Origin: Pseudomonadota bacterium
Lineage (GTDB): Bacteria > Pseudomonadota > Gammaproteobacteria > Burkholderiales > Thiobacteraceae
Direction of reading: 5' to 3'
Length of the DNA stretch: 64,000 nucleotides
Assembly: GCA_021812385.1 (NCBI GenBank)
Contig: JAKANO010000002.1
Location: 239,485 to 303,484 of the forward strand
The translations under genes and the position numbers were made by a program. The notes beneath the pieces were generated by a model. It did not search any database, was not told the origin of the DNA, and worked only from the letters and a program-made list of their open reading frames with translations. Positions 46,491-55,084 of this stretch are shown in pieces (positions within the stretch are counted from its first letter, which is position 1; each line of letters starts with the position of its first letter).

Positions 46491-46862
46491 TCAATCTTCA
46501 TCCCGATGGCCATGTCCGTGTCGTTCATGGCGTTCATGCTGATATTGATTGCGCGATCTCTCCCAGTGACCGGGCTCGAAGCGATAGCGATGATGGTCTC
46601 GCTCATCCCAGCGCTCGGGTATCCAGCGGTAGCCCTGGCGCGCCTGGAGCCACCGCCCTTCAATCCAAACATAGTGACGGCCGTCCCACCCCCAATATCC
46701 CGGTGACCAAACATTGTCGTAACGCGGCGGCGGGATCACGACAACGCGCGGCGGCGGTGTACCGAAATTCAGGTCGACGCTGACATCGACCCGGGCTTGG
46801 GCAGGAGCAGCAACAAAACCAGACGCCACTAAAGCGGCGAGCACGACCGTGCGGATGAACAT
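46491..46862 (-). CDS. Exported WXXGXW-repeat protein (YXWXXGXH-type)
   Basis: 123 aa. A signal peptide (MFIRTVVLAALVASGFVAAPAQA) precedes a Pro-rich part and three aromatic repeats (WSPGYWGWDGRHYVWIEGRWLQARQGYRWIPERW, then FEPGHW), as in the WXXGXW/BcpO-type family of small envelope proteins. The tail is His/Glu/Arg-rich (YQHERHERHGHGHRDED). A strong AGGAGG lies 6 nt before the ATG. It sits alone between two two-component systems, in the same orientation. Its function is unknown. Confidence 0.82.
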   Translation of the reverse strand: MFIRTVVLAALVASGFVAAPAQARVDVSVDLNFGTPPPRVVVIPPPRYDNVWSPGYWGWDGRHYVWIEGRWLQARQGYRWIPERWDERDHHRYRFEPGHWERSRNQYQHERHERHGHGHRDED

Positions 46863-46997
46863 CTTGACCTCCTTCGCTAAGGCGCGTGTTCAGGGACGGT
46901 TGTCCCGAATCACGCATGCACTAACGAACAGGTAGCGCCTGCGCTGACAGCCAAAATGTAAAACTTTGTAACGATGGATGAGGCGAGTTGCGTACGA

Positions 46998-48353
46998 CTA
47001 CTCCGACTGCTGCACCTTGAGCTTGCGCCAGAGTGAACTGCGGTTGATGCCGAGCGTTTGTGCGGCGGCTGTTTGGTTGCCACCGACTTCTTTTAGCACC
47101 CAATGAATATATTCTCTTTCATGCTCCTCCAAAGTGGGGAGCTTGCCGTTCTTTTTTTGCAAGGGAATGCCGGAGGCGTCGCGCAGCTCATCGGGTAGAT
47201 GCGTCAATGCGATGGTGTCGCCATAGGTGATCGCCACGCCGCGCTCGATAATATTCTCAAGCTCGCGCACATTGCCTGGAAAATCGTAACGCATCAGCAC
47301 CTCCAACGCATCTTGCGAAATATCGGTCACGTATTTCTTCATTTGCGTGGAATACTTTTGCAAAAAGTAGCGCGCCAGCAATGGAATATCTTCCTTGCGC
47401 TGCGACAAGGGCGGAATGCGCAAGGTCACGACATTCAACCGGAAATACAAATCCTGGCGCAGCACGCCACTTTTCACCGCCTCTGCGATATCGCGGTTGG
47501 TGGCGGCGATGACGCGGATATCGGCCTGAATGGGCTGGGTTGCGCCCAAGCGCAACACTTCCTTTTCTTGAATCACCCGGAGCAATTTAGCCTGCATCTC
47601 GCTGGACATTTCAGTGATCTCGTCGAGAAAGAATGTGCCGCCGGAAGCCGCTTCGATCAGCCCCTTTTTCTGCGTGGTGGCCCCGGTAAACGCATCCTTT
47701 TCGTGGCCAAACAACTCATTCGCCAACAGCTCGCCACTAAATGCGCCGCAGTTAATCGCCAGGTACGGGCCCTTGCTGCGATGGCTGTGAAAGTGCAAAT
47801 AGCGCGCGAACAATTCCTTGCCGGTACCGCTCTCGCCTGCGATCAACACATTGCAATCGGTCGGCGCTATTTGCCGCGCCAATTCGAGCAGCCGGCGCAT
47901 ACCGCCATCTTGCGTGATGATTTTAACCTTGCCCTCGTAGGCTGCAACTTGCGCCTTGAGTTGCTTGTTTTCGCGCCGCAGGCGAATTTTCTCCATCGCC
48001 TCGGCCACCACTTTTCTCACTTCGTCCAGACGAAACGGCTTTGCGATGTAATAGAACGCGCCATGCTTCATCGCCTCCACGGCGGACTCGGTCGTCGCAT
48101 AGCCCGTAATCATGATCACTTCCGTATCCGGATGACTCGCGCGGCAAGCGCGCAATATTTGCATGCCGTCGACTTTTTCCATGCGCAAGTCGGTAAGCAC
48201 AATGTCGAACGGCTGCCGCGCGATCAGCAGCAAAGCCTCGGCACCGCTTTGGGTCGTCGTAACCGCATAGCCTTCTTTCGTCATCACGCGGTCGAGATTG
48301 CGCAAGGCGATTTCTTCATCGTCGACAATCAGCAATTTCCCCTGTTTTCGCAT
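46998..48353 (-). CDS. NtrC-family sigma54-dependent response regulator
   Basis: 451 aa. A receiver (LLIVDDEEIALRNL, phospho-Asp in IVLTDLRMEKVDGM, Lys in IAKPFRLDEV) is followed by an AAA+ domain with Walker A GESGTGKELFARYLH, Walker B region GGTFFLDEITEM and the sigma54 contact loop DAFTGA in place of GAFTGA. A Fis-type helix-turn-helix ends the protein (HWVLKEVGGNQTAAAQTLGINRSSLWRKL). It activates sigma54 promoters on phosphorylation by the adjacent kinase (1-nt gap). Two strong sigma54 promoters lie nearby, at 50046 and 59509. Confidence 0.95.
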   Translation of the reverse strand: MRKQGKLLIVDDEEIALRNLDRVMTKEGYAVTTTQSGAEALLLIARQPFDIVLTDLRMEKVDGMQILRACRASHPDTEVIMITGYATTESAVEAMKHGAFYYIAKPFRLDEVRKVVAEAMEKIRLRRENKQLKAQVAAYEGKVKIITQDGGMRRLLELARQIAPTDCNVLIAGESGTGKELFARYLHFHSHRSKGPYLAINCGAFSGELLANELFGHEKDAFTGATTQKKGLIEAASGGTFFLDEITEMSSEMQAKLLRVIQEKEVLRLGATQPIQADIRVIAATNRDIAEAVKSGVLRQDLYFRLNVVTLRIPPLSQRKEDIPLLARYFLQKYSTQMKKYVTDISQDALEVLMRYDFPGNVRELENIIERGVAITYGDTIALTHLPDELRDASGIPLQKKNGKLPTLEEHEREYIHWVLKEVGGNQTAAAQTLGINRSSLWRKLKVQQSE

Positions 48354-48354
48354 C

Positions 48355-49833
48355 TCAACTTTCCCCTAGCGGTAAGCGAATCAGGAAGGTCGTACCCTTG
48401 CCCGCTTCGCTACTGGCAGCAATACAACCTTCGTGCTCATCGATCACCTGATACACAATGAACAAACCCAATCCCATGCCCTTGCCCACATCCTTGGTGG
48501 TAAAAAATGGATCGAATATGCGCGGCAGCACTTCCGGCGCGATACCCGGACCGCTGTCCTTAATGGTGATATCCACTGCATCGTTTTCCACGCGGCAACC
48601 GGAAAAAAACGCCGTGCGCTCTTCCGTAGCGGGCGTGGGCGAATAACGCTTCGCGCTGATCACAATCGCACCCTGCCCAGCGATAGCCTGCAGCGCATTC
48701 TTGATCAAATTCAGAAACGCCTGCTGCAACCGTTGCTTATCCGCAAGCAGTACCAGGTCCTCCGGGACATCGATCGTCAGCGTGACCGTGGCGGGAACTT
48801 CGCCTTTGATGAAGCGCAGCGTCTGCTCGATCAAGGCGCGCAAGGGCAAGCGTTCCTTGTTAAATTGCTTGTCGCGCGCAAAATCCAGCAATGAACGGAC
48901 GATATTCCGCGCCCGCACGCTCTGTTCATCGATTTGCATTAACAGCGCTTTTTGCACTTCGATATCGGCGTCGTTAATTTCCTCCAGCAGGATCTGACAG
49001 GAAGACCAGATATTCGAAAGCGGGTTGTTCAGTTCATGCGCCACGCCGGATAACATGGTGCCGAGGGAGGCCAACTTTTCCGAGCGCAGCAGATGCTTCT
49101 GCCTAAGCTCCAATTCATGCAACATATGATTAAACGCATCGCTGATGGATACGATCTCTCGATCCCGGGAAGTGACGGAAAGCTTGTCACGCTTGCCGCT
49201 GGAAATTGCTTCCACACTGCGCTCGATTTGCAGCAAGGGCTGCACCACCCTGCGCGACAGCGCTTGTCCCACCGCGACCATGAGCAAAGCAAGGCCGACG
49301 ATCGAAAAAACCAGAATCTTCCTGAAGGCTGATAAAGAGGAGCGCACCAGGCGCCGTTCCGAAGTCACCATCTCCTCCGCCAAGGAGACGATGGCTTTAC
49401 CGGCTTCCCTGACACGCTGCTCCAGCGCAGCGCCCTGCGCCGGATATGCGCTGATCGTACGCACATATTGCCGCATCAGATCGTCATAGCGCTCCAATTC
49501 ACCGCTCAAGATCTTAATGCGTTGCGGCGCTTCAAGCAGTTCGAAGTCGGCTTTATCTTTTCCCAATAGCGCACGCAACTGGGTGACATAGCGCACATTT
49601 TCCTGATAGTCCGGCGCCTGGCGATGCAGGAAATAGTTGCGCTCGAAGCGCCGGATTTCCATCGCGGAATCGAAAATCTCTGATATCCGCTCGCCCAAGT
49701 AAATCTTTTGTTCGACCAAGCGTAATTCTTCAAACGTAAACAGCGAAACGCCCAGGATCAAACAAGCCACCACATAGTAGCCAAAGGTGATTTTTTGCCG
49801 CAGCGAGGGCTGCAACATATAGGTGAGTTTCAT
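48355..49833 (-). CDS. Sensor histidine kinase paired with the NtrC-type regulator
   Basis: 492 aa. A first helix (about 17-35) and a second (about 172-190) bracket a helical periplasmic region of about 135 residues, like a four-helix-bundle sensor. HAMP follows (RRVVQPLLQIERSVEAISSGK), then H-box SGVAHELNNPLSNIWSS and the ATPase motifs LIKNALQAI, IKDSGPGIAPEVLPRIFDPFFTTKDVGKGMGLGLF. The NtrB/AtoS-like HELNNPL motif suits an NtrC-type partner. It is the first gene of the kinase-regulator operon, divergent from the SulP region. Its signal is unknown. Confidence 0.93.
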   Translation of the reverse strand: MKLTYMLQPSLRQKITFGYYVVACLILGVSLFTFEELRLVEQKIYLGERISEIFDSAMEIRRFERNYFLHRQAPDYQENVRYVTQLRALLGKDKADFELLEAPQRIKILSGELERYDDLMRQYVRTISAYPAQGAALEQRVREAGKAIVSLAEEMVTSERRLVRSSLSAFRKILVFSIVGLALLMVAVGQALSRRVVQPLLQIERSVEAISSGKRDKLSVTSRDREIVSISDAFNHMLHELELRQKHLLRSEKLASLGTMLSGVAHELNNPLSNIWSSCQILLEEINDADIEVQKALLMQIDEQSVRARNIVRSLLDFARDKQFNKERLPLRALIEQTLRFIKGEVPATVTLTIDVPEDLVLLADKQRLQQAFLNLIKNALQAIAGQGAIVISAKRYSPTPATEERTAFFSGCRVENDAVDITIKDSGPGIAPEVLPRIFDPFFTTKDVGKGMGLGLFIVYQVIDEHEGCIAASSEAGKGTTFLIRLPLGES

Positions 49834-49872
49834 TTACGCTTTAGGAATTCGCCCATAAATTAGATGCATTAT

Positions 49873-49899
49873 GCAACATTGACGAAGCAAAACGCAACA
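49873..49899. promoter_or_regulatory. Candidate activator sites (two GCAACA direct repeats 21 bp apart)
   Basis: GCAACA occurs at 49873-49878 and 49894-49899, two helical turns apart, about 180-200 bp upstream of the predicted sigma54 start site. The first copy sits in TTATGCAACA, whose complement TGTTGCATAA recurs exactly at 59427-59436 upstream of the second sigma54 promoter. They could bind the divergently encoded NtrC-type regulator. Confidence 0.35.
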
Positions 49900-50025
49900 C
49901 TCAAGCAAGAAAAGCTAGAACGCTTTATTTAAATGCTTTTACTGGGCTTTATCTCCTTTTAGCTAATTGCACATTACATCACCCGACTCTTTTTAGACCC
50001 CATAATTTCAATAATATATATTTAT

Positions 50026-50061
50026 AATCAATGTCTTGGTAAATATGGCACATAAGCTGCT
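50026..50061 (+). promoter_or_regulatory. Sigma54 promoter with IHF site, upstream of the 65-aa ORF and SulP gene
   Basis: TGGCACATAAGCTGCT (50046-50061) fits the sigma54 consensus TGGCACR-N4-YTGCW with GG and GC at the required spacing. Just upstream, AATCAATGTCTTG (50026-50038) is a perfect match to the IHF consensus WATCAANNNNTTR. The surrounding 250 nt are AT-rich. The transcript would start near 50072, 28 nt before the ATG at 50100. Confidence 0.82.
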
Positions 50062-50099
50062 TAATTCCTTGTGTTGATCATTCTTAAAGTAGCTGCGAT

Positions 50100-50297
50100 A
50101 TGAAATTTTTTCTTTCGGATTTAAAGCGTGTGATGGGTGCAATGGTTTATGCGAATCACGCCAGCAACCTCAACCAGCTCAATAAATTGCTCGAGCAAGA
50201 GAGGCGTATCCCCGCTCCCTTAAAACATCAAAACGTGACGCGTGAACGTAGCGCTGCTCTTCTTCCAAAAAGCCGACATCTCCGCTTAGTCGACTAA
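50100..50297 (+). CDS. Small protein preceding SulP, unknown
   Basis: 65 aa, basic and soluble (MKFFLSDLKRVMGAMVYANHASNLNQLNKLLEQERRIPAPLKHQNVTRERS...). It starts 28 nt after the predicted sigma54 transcription start and ends 26 nt before the SulP start, so it would be first in that operon. No transmembrane helix, signal peptide or known motif is visible. The ribosome-binding site is weak. It may be a real small regulator or accessory protein, or just translated leader sequence. Confidence 0.5.
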   Translation: MKFFLSDLKRVMGAMVYANHASNLNQLNKLLEQERRIPAPLKHQNVTRERSAALLPKSRHLRLVD

Positions 50298-50323
50298 ATG
50301 CATTATTTAATTTGGATGTATAA

Positions 50324-52009
50324 ATGAACGCCGTGATCCAGTTGTTACCCTTTCTGCGGCGCTTTCATTTCAGTAGTGAATCCCTTAAAGATGATTTGAT
50401 CGCCGGTATCACGGTTTCGCTGGTTGCCATCCCGCAATCCCTGGCTTACGCGCAGCTCGCCGGCGTACCCGCTTACTATGGCCTGTATGCGGCGCTCATT
50501 CCGACGATCGTGGGCGCGCTGTTCGGTTCTTCCCGGCAGCTTTCGACCGGCCCAGTTGCGATGACTTCGTTACTCACCGCGGCCAGCGTTGCGCCCTTGG
50601 CCGGCCATGGCAGCGAGTTGTTTTACTCCTATGTCATTCTCCTGGCTTTGCTCTCCGGCGTGTTTCAGATTGCCTTCGGCGCATTGCGCATGGGCGTGTT
50701 GCTTAACTTCCTGTCGCATCCGGTGCTGATGGGGTTTATCAATGCCGCCGCACTGATTATCGGCCTATCGCAACTCGCGCCCCTGCTCGGCATTCCCGCG
50801 CAACAATCCACGCATTTCTTGCTGGATATTTGGCAGGTCATTTCCCACATCGATACCGCGCACGAACTCTCGCTGGGATTCGGCGCTTCGGCCATTGTAT
50901 TGTTGCTGGCGTTTAAAAAATTAGCGCCGAAGCTGCCGGGTGTCTTGATTACCGTGGTAGCGCTCACCTGGGTCAGCTACGCGCTTGAATACGCCAAGTT
51001 AGGTGGCCGGGTAGTCGGCGTCGTGCCGCAAGGGCTGCCCAGCTTCAGCGTCCCACCGCTGGACTGGCATGCCACCATCGCGCTGATGCCCGCCGGCTTC
51101 GTGATCGCCTTAATCAGCTTTATGGAAGCTATGTCCAGCGCCAAAGTCATCGCGATCAAAACGCGTCAGCCTTGGGATGAAAATAAGGAATTGATCGGCC
51201 AAGGACTGGCCAAAATCGCTGCGGCATTCAGCCATTCGATGCCCGTCAGCGGTTCGTTCTCCCGCTCCGCTTTGAATTTATCGTCGAATGCAAAAACCGG
51301 CTTGTCTTCGCTCATTTCCGCGCTGTTCGTGATGTTGGCGCTGCTATTTTTTACACCGCTTTTATATCATCTGCCCAAGCCGGTACTGGCGGCGATCATC
51401 ATGATGGCGGTCATCGGCCTGATCAATTTCAAGGTAGCCTTCAATGCTTGGCGCGCCAATCGTGACGACGGCATCGCCTCCATCGTCACCTTCGCCGCCA
51501 CGCTGGCCTTTGCACCGAATATCCAGAACGGGATTTTGACCGGCATCCTGCTTTCGCTCGCGCTGCTCTTGTACCGCATGATGCGTCCCCGCGTCGCCGT
51601 GCTCGGCATGCACCAGGATGCCACGCTGCGCGACGCGCAGCAGCACAACCTGCCGCCGCTGCACCCCAAGCTGGGCGCCTTGCGTTTCGATGGCGCACTA
51701 CGCTTCGTCAATGTCTCCTACTTTGAAGATGCCATGCTGAAACTGGAGCGCGAAAATCCCGATATCAGCCATGTTCTAGTGACGTGCGGCGGCATAAATG
51801 ACCTGGATGCATCCGGCGTGGAAATGTTGCTCAACCTCATCCGCCGCTTCAAAAACAACAACATCACCTTGACCTTTAGCGGCATTAAAAAGCAGGTGTA
51901 CGCGGTCATGGAGCGCACCAATCTCATTCAAGCCATCGGGACGGAAAACATCTTCCCCTCCGATCGTGACGCGCTAGACCAGCTCTACCAACGTCTAGAG
52001 CACGCCTAA
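50324..52009 (+). CDS. SulP-family inorganic anion transporter with STAS domain
   Basis: 561 aa. The SulP signature DLIAGITVSLVAIPQSLAYAQLAGVPAYYGLYAALIPTIVGALFGSSRQLSTGP is followed by about 12-14 helices and a C-terminal STAS domain (about 445-558, LRFDGALRFVNVSYFEDAMLKLE to VEMLLNLIRRFKNNNITLTF). SulP proteins carry sulfate, bicarbonate or other anions; the substrate cannot be read from sequence. It lies behind a sigma54 promoter and 126 nt upstream of a complex-I-like cluster, so bicarbonate or sulfate uptake linked to that complex is a reasonable hypothesis. Confidence 0.93.
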   Translation: MNAVIQLLPFLRRFHFSSESLKDDLIAGITVSLVAIPQSLAYAQLAGVPAYYGLYAALIPTIVGALFGSSRQLSTGPVAMTSLLTAASVAPLAGHGSELFYSYVILLALLSGVFQIAFGALRMGVLLNFLSHPVLMGFINAAALIIGLSQLAPLLGIPAQQSTHFLLDIWQVISHIDTAHELSLGFGASAIVLLLAFKKLAPKLPGVLITVVALTWVSYALEYAKLGGRVVGVVPQGLPSFSVPPLDWHATIALMPAGFVIALISFMEAMSSAKVIAIKTRQPWDENKELIGQGLAKIAAAFSHSMPVSGSFSRSALNLSSNAKTGLSSLISALFVMLALLFFTPLLYHLPKPVLAAIIMMAVIGLINFKVAFNAWRANRDDGIASIVTFAATLAFAPNIQNGILTGILLSLALLLYRMMRPRVAVLGMHQDATLRDAQQHNLPPLHPKLGALRFDGALRFVNVSYFEDAMLKLERENPDISHVLVTCGGINDLDASGVEMLLNLIRRFKNNNITLTFSGIKKQVYAVMERTNLIQAIGTENIFPSDRDALDQLYQRLEHA

Positions 52010-52085
52010 GCGCGATTCGGTTTTTCCCGCCGGATATTTTTTAATTAACGCGTTATTTGCAGTGGTGTCGCAACTTTCACCACAC

Positions 52086-52107
52086 GCGCATTCGTGCGAG
52101 AATGCGC
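52086..52107. repeat. Short inverted repeat in the SulP-hyfB gap
   Basis: GCGCATTC and GAATGCGC form a perfect 8-bp dyad around GTGCGA, 28 nt before the hyfB ATG. It could be an operator or an RNA hairpin; there is no T-run for a terminator. Confidence 0.4.
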
Positions 52108-52135
52108 AGCAAGCCCACCAGAATAAATAAACCTT

Positions 52136-54139
52136 ATGCCAGCTTTATTGCCGATCGATTCTGTTGCTGGCGTCATTCTCTTTTGGTTGGCGCTGGCGCT
52201 TCTGGGGCTGGCTTTACAAAATGCTCCGCGCTTAATCGCCCAACTCCTCTTCCCTCTGAGCGCAATCGGTGCGCTCGCGCTGGCCGCCACAGCCCTCGGC
52301 GCGCTGGGTGGTCCGGCCAACGTAGCCGTGCTGCCGCTAGGGCTGCCGGATTTACCGTTCCATCTGCGGCTCGACGCGCTATCCAGCTTTTTCCTGCTCC
52401 TGCTCGGCGCCGCTGCAAGCGGCATCTCCCTTTTTTCCGCCGGCTATTTCCGCACGATGCCGGGGCGCGCCCTTGGCCTGCTGTGCTTTCAATATCACCT
52501 CTTTCTCGCCAGCATGGCGCTGGTGTTCCTGGCCGACGACGCCTATCTCTTCATGGTGGCGTGGGAAAGCATGGCGCTGTCCTCCTATTTTCTGGTCACG
52601 ACCGATCACACCCTGCCGCAAAACCGCCGCGCCGGCTTCCTGTATTTGCTGATCGCGCATGTCGGCGCCATCGGCATCCTCATGAGTTTCGGCGTGATGC
52701 AAGGCGGACACGGCGACTACACCTTCGCCACCATGCGCGGTTCGCACTTGAGTGGCCTATGGGCCAGCGTGACCTTTCTGCTGGCACTGTTCGGATTCGG
52801 CGCCAAGGCCGGCATTCTGCCGCTGCATGCTTGGCTGCCGGAAGCGCACCCCGCCGCGCCCTCGCCGGTTTCCGCCATGATGAGCGGCATCATGCTGAAA
52901 ACTGCCATCTACGGCATCTTGCGCGTCACCTTTGATCTGCTCAGCGCCCCCTTGTGGTGGTGGGGGACCATCGCGCTGACGCTGGGTTTGCTCACCGCCT
53001 TGTTCGGGGTAATTTTCGCCGCGGTGCAGACCGACATGAAACGATTGCTGGCTTATTCCTCGATCGAGAATATCGGCATCATCCTGGTCGGCATTGGACT
53101 CACGATCACCTTCCACGCCTTCCACATGCAGGCACTGTCCGCCCTTGCACTCACCGCCACGCTGTATCACGCACTCAACCACGCCTTCATGAAGGGGCTA
53201 TTGTTTCTCGGCGCAGGCTCCGTTTTGCATGCCACCGGTGAACGCAATATGGGCAAGCTGGGCGGGCTGATTCATCAAATGCCGAAAGCCGCCTTGCTGG
53301 TGCTGGTCGGCACCTTGGCCATCGCCGGCTTGCCCCCGCTCAATGGCTTCGCTTCCGAGTGGCTGCTGCTTCAGGCATTTTTGCTATCGCCGACCTTGCC
53401 TCACCCCTATCTCAATATGCTGGTGCCGGTTGCGGCAGCGGCGCTGGCCTTAGCGGCGGCCCTCGCGGGATACGTGATGGTGAAATTTTACGGCATCATT
53501 TTTCTCGGCCAGCCGCGCAGCGAAAAACTCCGCAGCGCCCATGACGCCGGCGGCTGGGAACAATTTGGCCTCGCTTGGCTTGCGCTGGGCTGTATCGCAC
53601 TCGGCATGTTCCCCATGCTCGTCATCGATCACCTCGCCCCGGTTACCCAATTCTTGGTGGGCCATCAGTTGCATGGCAATACCGCGCAAAGCTGGCTGTG
53701 GCTGACGCCGGTGCAACCCGAGCGCGCCAGTTACAGTCCGCTGATCCTGTTCTCGATCATCGTCATCGGCGTGCTGTTCTCGCTGCTGGTGGTGAAAAAG
53801 TTCTATCACGGCCGCTTGCGCCGCGGCCCTGCTTGGGACTGCGGCTTCCCGGAGCAAAGCGCGCGCATGCAAGACACCGCCGAAGGTTTCAGCCAGCCGA
53901 TCCGCCAAATATTCGAAATGTTCTTCGGCGTGATCCGCGAATTGCCCAGCCCCTTCGACAAACACCCGCGCTATCGCGGCGAGACCATCGACCGCTTGTG
54001 GAATTTATTTTATGTGCCGATTATCAAGCTCGCCACAACGCTTTCTTCGCTGATCGGCAAGCTGCAACATGGGCGCATCCACATCTACCTCATGTATAGC
54101 TTCATCACCTTGCTTGCTTTGCTGGCGTTCGTCCGATGA
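52136..54139 (+). CDS. hyfB: Hydrogenase-4 subunit B-like antiporter subunit (NuoL/MrpA family)
   Basis: 667 aa with about 14-16 helices. KAGILPLHAWLPEAHPAAPSPVSAMMSGIMLKTAIYGILR is the proton-channel region of the NuoL/M/N-MrpA superfamily, and FLYLLIAHVGAIGILMSFG is HyfB-like. In energy-converting complexes this subunit translocates protons or Na+. It overlaps hyfC by 4 nt (ATGA) and heads the hyfB-C-E-F-G-I run; hyfA, hyfD, hyfH and hyfJ equivalents are absent. Confidence 0.92.
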   Translation: MPALLPIDSVAGVILFWLALALLGLALQNAPRLIAQLLFPLSAIGALALAATALGALGGPANVAVLPLGLPDLPFHLRLDALSSFFLLLLGAAASGISLFSAGYFRTMPGRALGLLCFQYHLFLASMALVFLADDAYLFMVAWESMALSSYFLVTTDHTLPQNRRAGFLYLLIAHVGAIGILMSFGVMQGGHGDYTFATMRGSHLSGLWASVTFLLALFGFGAKAGILPLHAWLPEAHPAAPSPVSAMMSGIMLKTAIYGILRVTFDLLSAPLWWWGTIALTLGLLTALFGVIFAAVQTDMKRLLAYSSIENIGIILVGIGLTITFHAFHMQALSALALTATLYHALNHAFMKGLLFLGAGSVLHATGERNMGKLGGLIHQMPKAALLVLVGTLAIAGLPPLNGFASEWLLLQAFLLSPTLPHPYLNMLVPVAAAALALAAALAGYVMVKFYGIIFLGQPRSEKLRSAHDAGGWEQFGLAWLALGCIALGMFPMLVIDHLAPVTQFLVGHQLHGNTAQSWLWLTPVQPERASYSPLILFSIIVIGVLFSLLVVKKFYHGRLRRGPAWDCGFPEQSARMQDTAEGFSQPIRQIFEMFFGVIRELPSPFDKHPRYRGETIDRLWNLFYVPIIKLATTLSSLIGKLQHGRIHIYLMYSFITLLALLAFVR

Positions 54140-55083
54140 ACCTGTCCGCGCTCCTATTCCAACTGCTGCAAGACACCTTGGTGGTGCTTGCCGCGCCGCT
54201 CTTGCTCGGCTGGGTCAACCAGTGCCGCGCTTGGCTGCAAAACCGCAGCGGCGCAGGCGTGCTGCAACCCTACCGCAAGCTGATCAAGCTGTTTCACAAA
54301 GATGCCGTGTTGGCGCACAACGCCTCGCCGCTGTTCCGCTTCATGCCCTACATTTTGTTCGCTTGCATGTGGCTGGCGGCGGCGCTAGTGCCGGTGCTGG
54401 CGACCGATCTACCGCTGTCGCCGGCTGTGGACGTGATCGCCCTGGTGGGTATTTTCGCCTTGGCGCGCGTCTTCATTTCGCTGGCCGCCATGGATATCGG
54501 CACGGCTTTCGGCACGCTGGGCGCGCGGCGCGAAATGCTGGTCGGCTTTCTCGCCGAACCGGCGCTGCTGATGGTGTTTTTTACCGCTTCCGTCATCAGC
54601 CATTCCACTTCGCTCATTACCATCGTCGAAACCCTGGCGCACACGCAATTTGTGCTTTATCCCAGCCTGGCTTTCGCCGCAGTCGCGTTTGTCATGGTGC
54701 TGCTGGCGGAAAATGCGCGCATCCCGGTGGACAACCCGTCCACCCACCTCGAGCTGACGATGATCCACGAGGCGATGATTTTGGAATACTCTGCGCGCCA
54801 CTTGGCGCTGATCGAATGGGCCAGCGCGCTCAAGTTGTTGGCTTACATCACCATCGGCATCGCCCTGTTTTTGCCCTGGGGCATTGCCGCCGCCGATCAT
54901 TGGAGCGCGTTGCCGATTGCACTGGTCGCCTTGTTCGTGAAGCTCACGGCGGCGGGCGCCGGGCTGGCGCTGCTGGAAACGCTGTCGGCAAAAATGCGCA
55001 TCTTCCGCGTGCCGGAATTCATGGGCACCGCTTTTTTATTAGCGGTGCTGGGCATGCTCACCCATTTCTTACTGGGCAGTTGA
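54136..55083 (+). CDS. hyfC: Hydrogenase-4 subunit C-like membrane subunit (NuoH family)
   Basis: 315 aa, about eight helices. ENARIPVDNPSTHLELTMIHEAMILEYSARHLALIEWA is the conserved NuoH/HyfC loop that contacts the hydrophilic arm, and LLLGWVNQCRAWLQNRSGAGVLQPYRKLIKLFHKD is the typical N-terminal loop. It anchors the HyfG/HyfI peripheral arm to the membrane. It overlaps hyfB by 4 nt. Confidence 0.93.
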   Translation: MNLSALLFQLLQDTLVVLAAPLLLGWVNQCRAWLQNRSGAGVLQPYRKLIKLFHKDAVLAHNASPLFRFMPYILFACMWLAAALVPVLATDLPLSPAVDVIALVGIFALARVFISLAAMDIGTAFGTLGARREMLVGFLAEPALLMVFFTASVISHSTSLITIVETLAHTQFVLYPSLAFAAVAFVMVLLAENARIPVDNPSTHLELTMIHEAMILEYSARHLALIEWASALKLLAYITIGIALFLPWGIAAADHWSALPIALVALFVKLTAAGAGLALLETLSAKMRIFRVPEFMGTAFLLAVLGMLTHFLLGS

Positions 55084-55084
55084 C

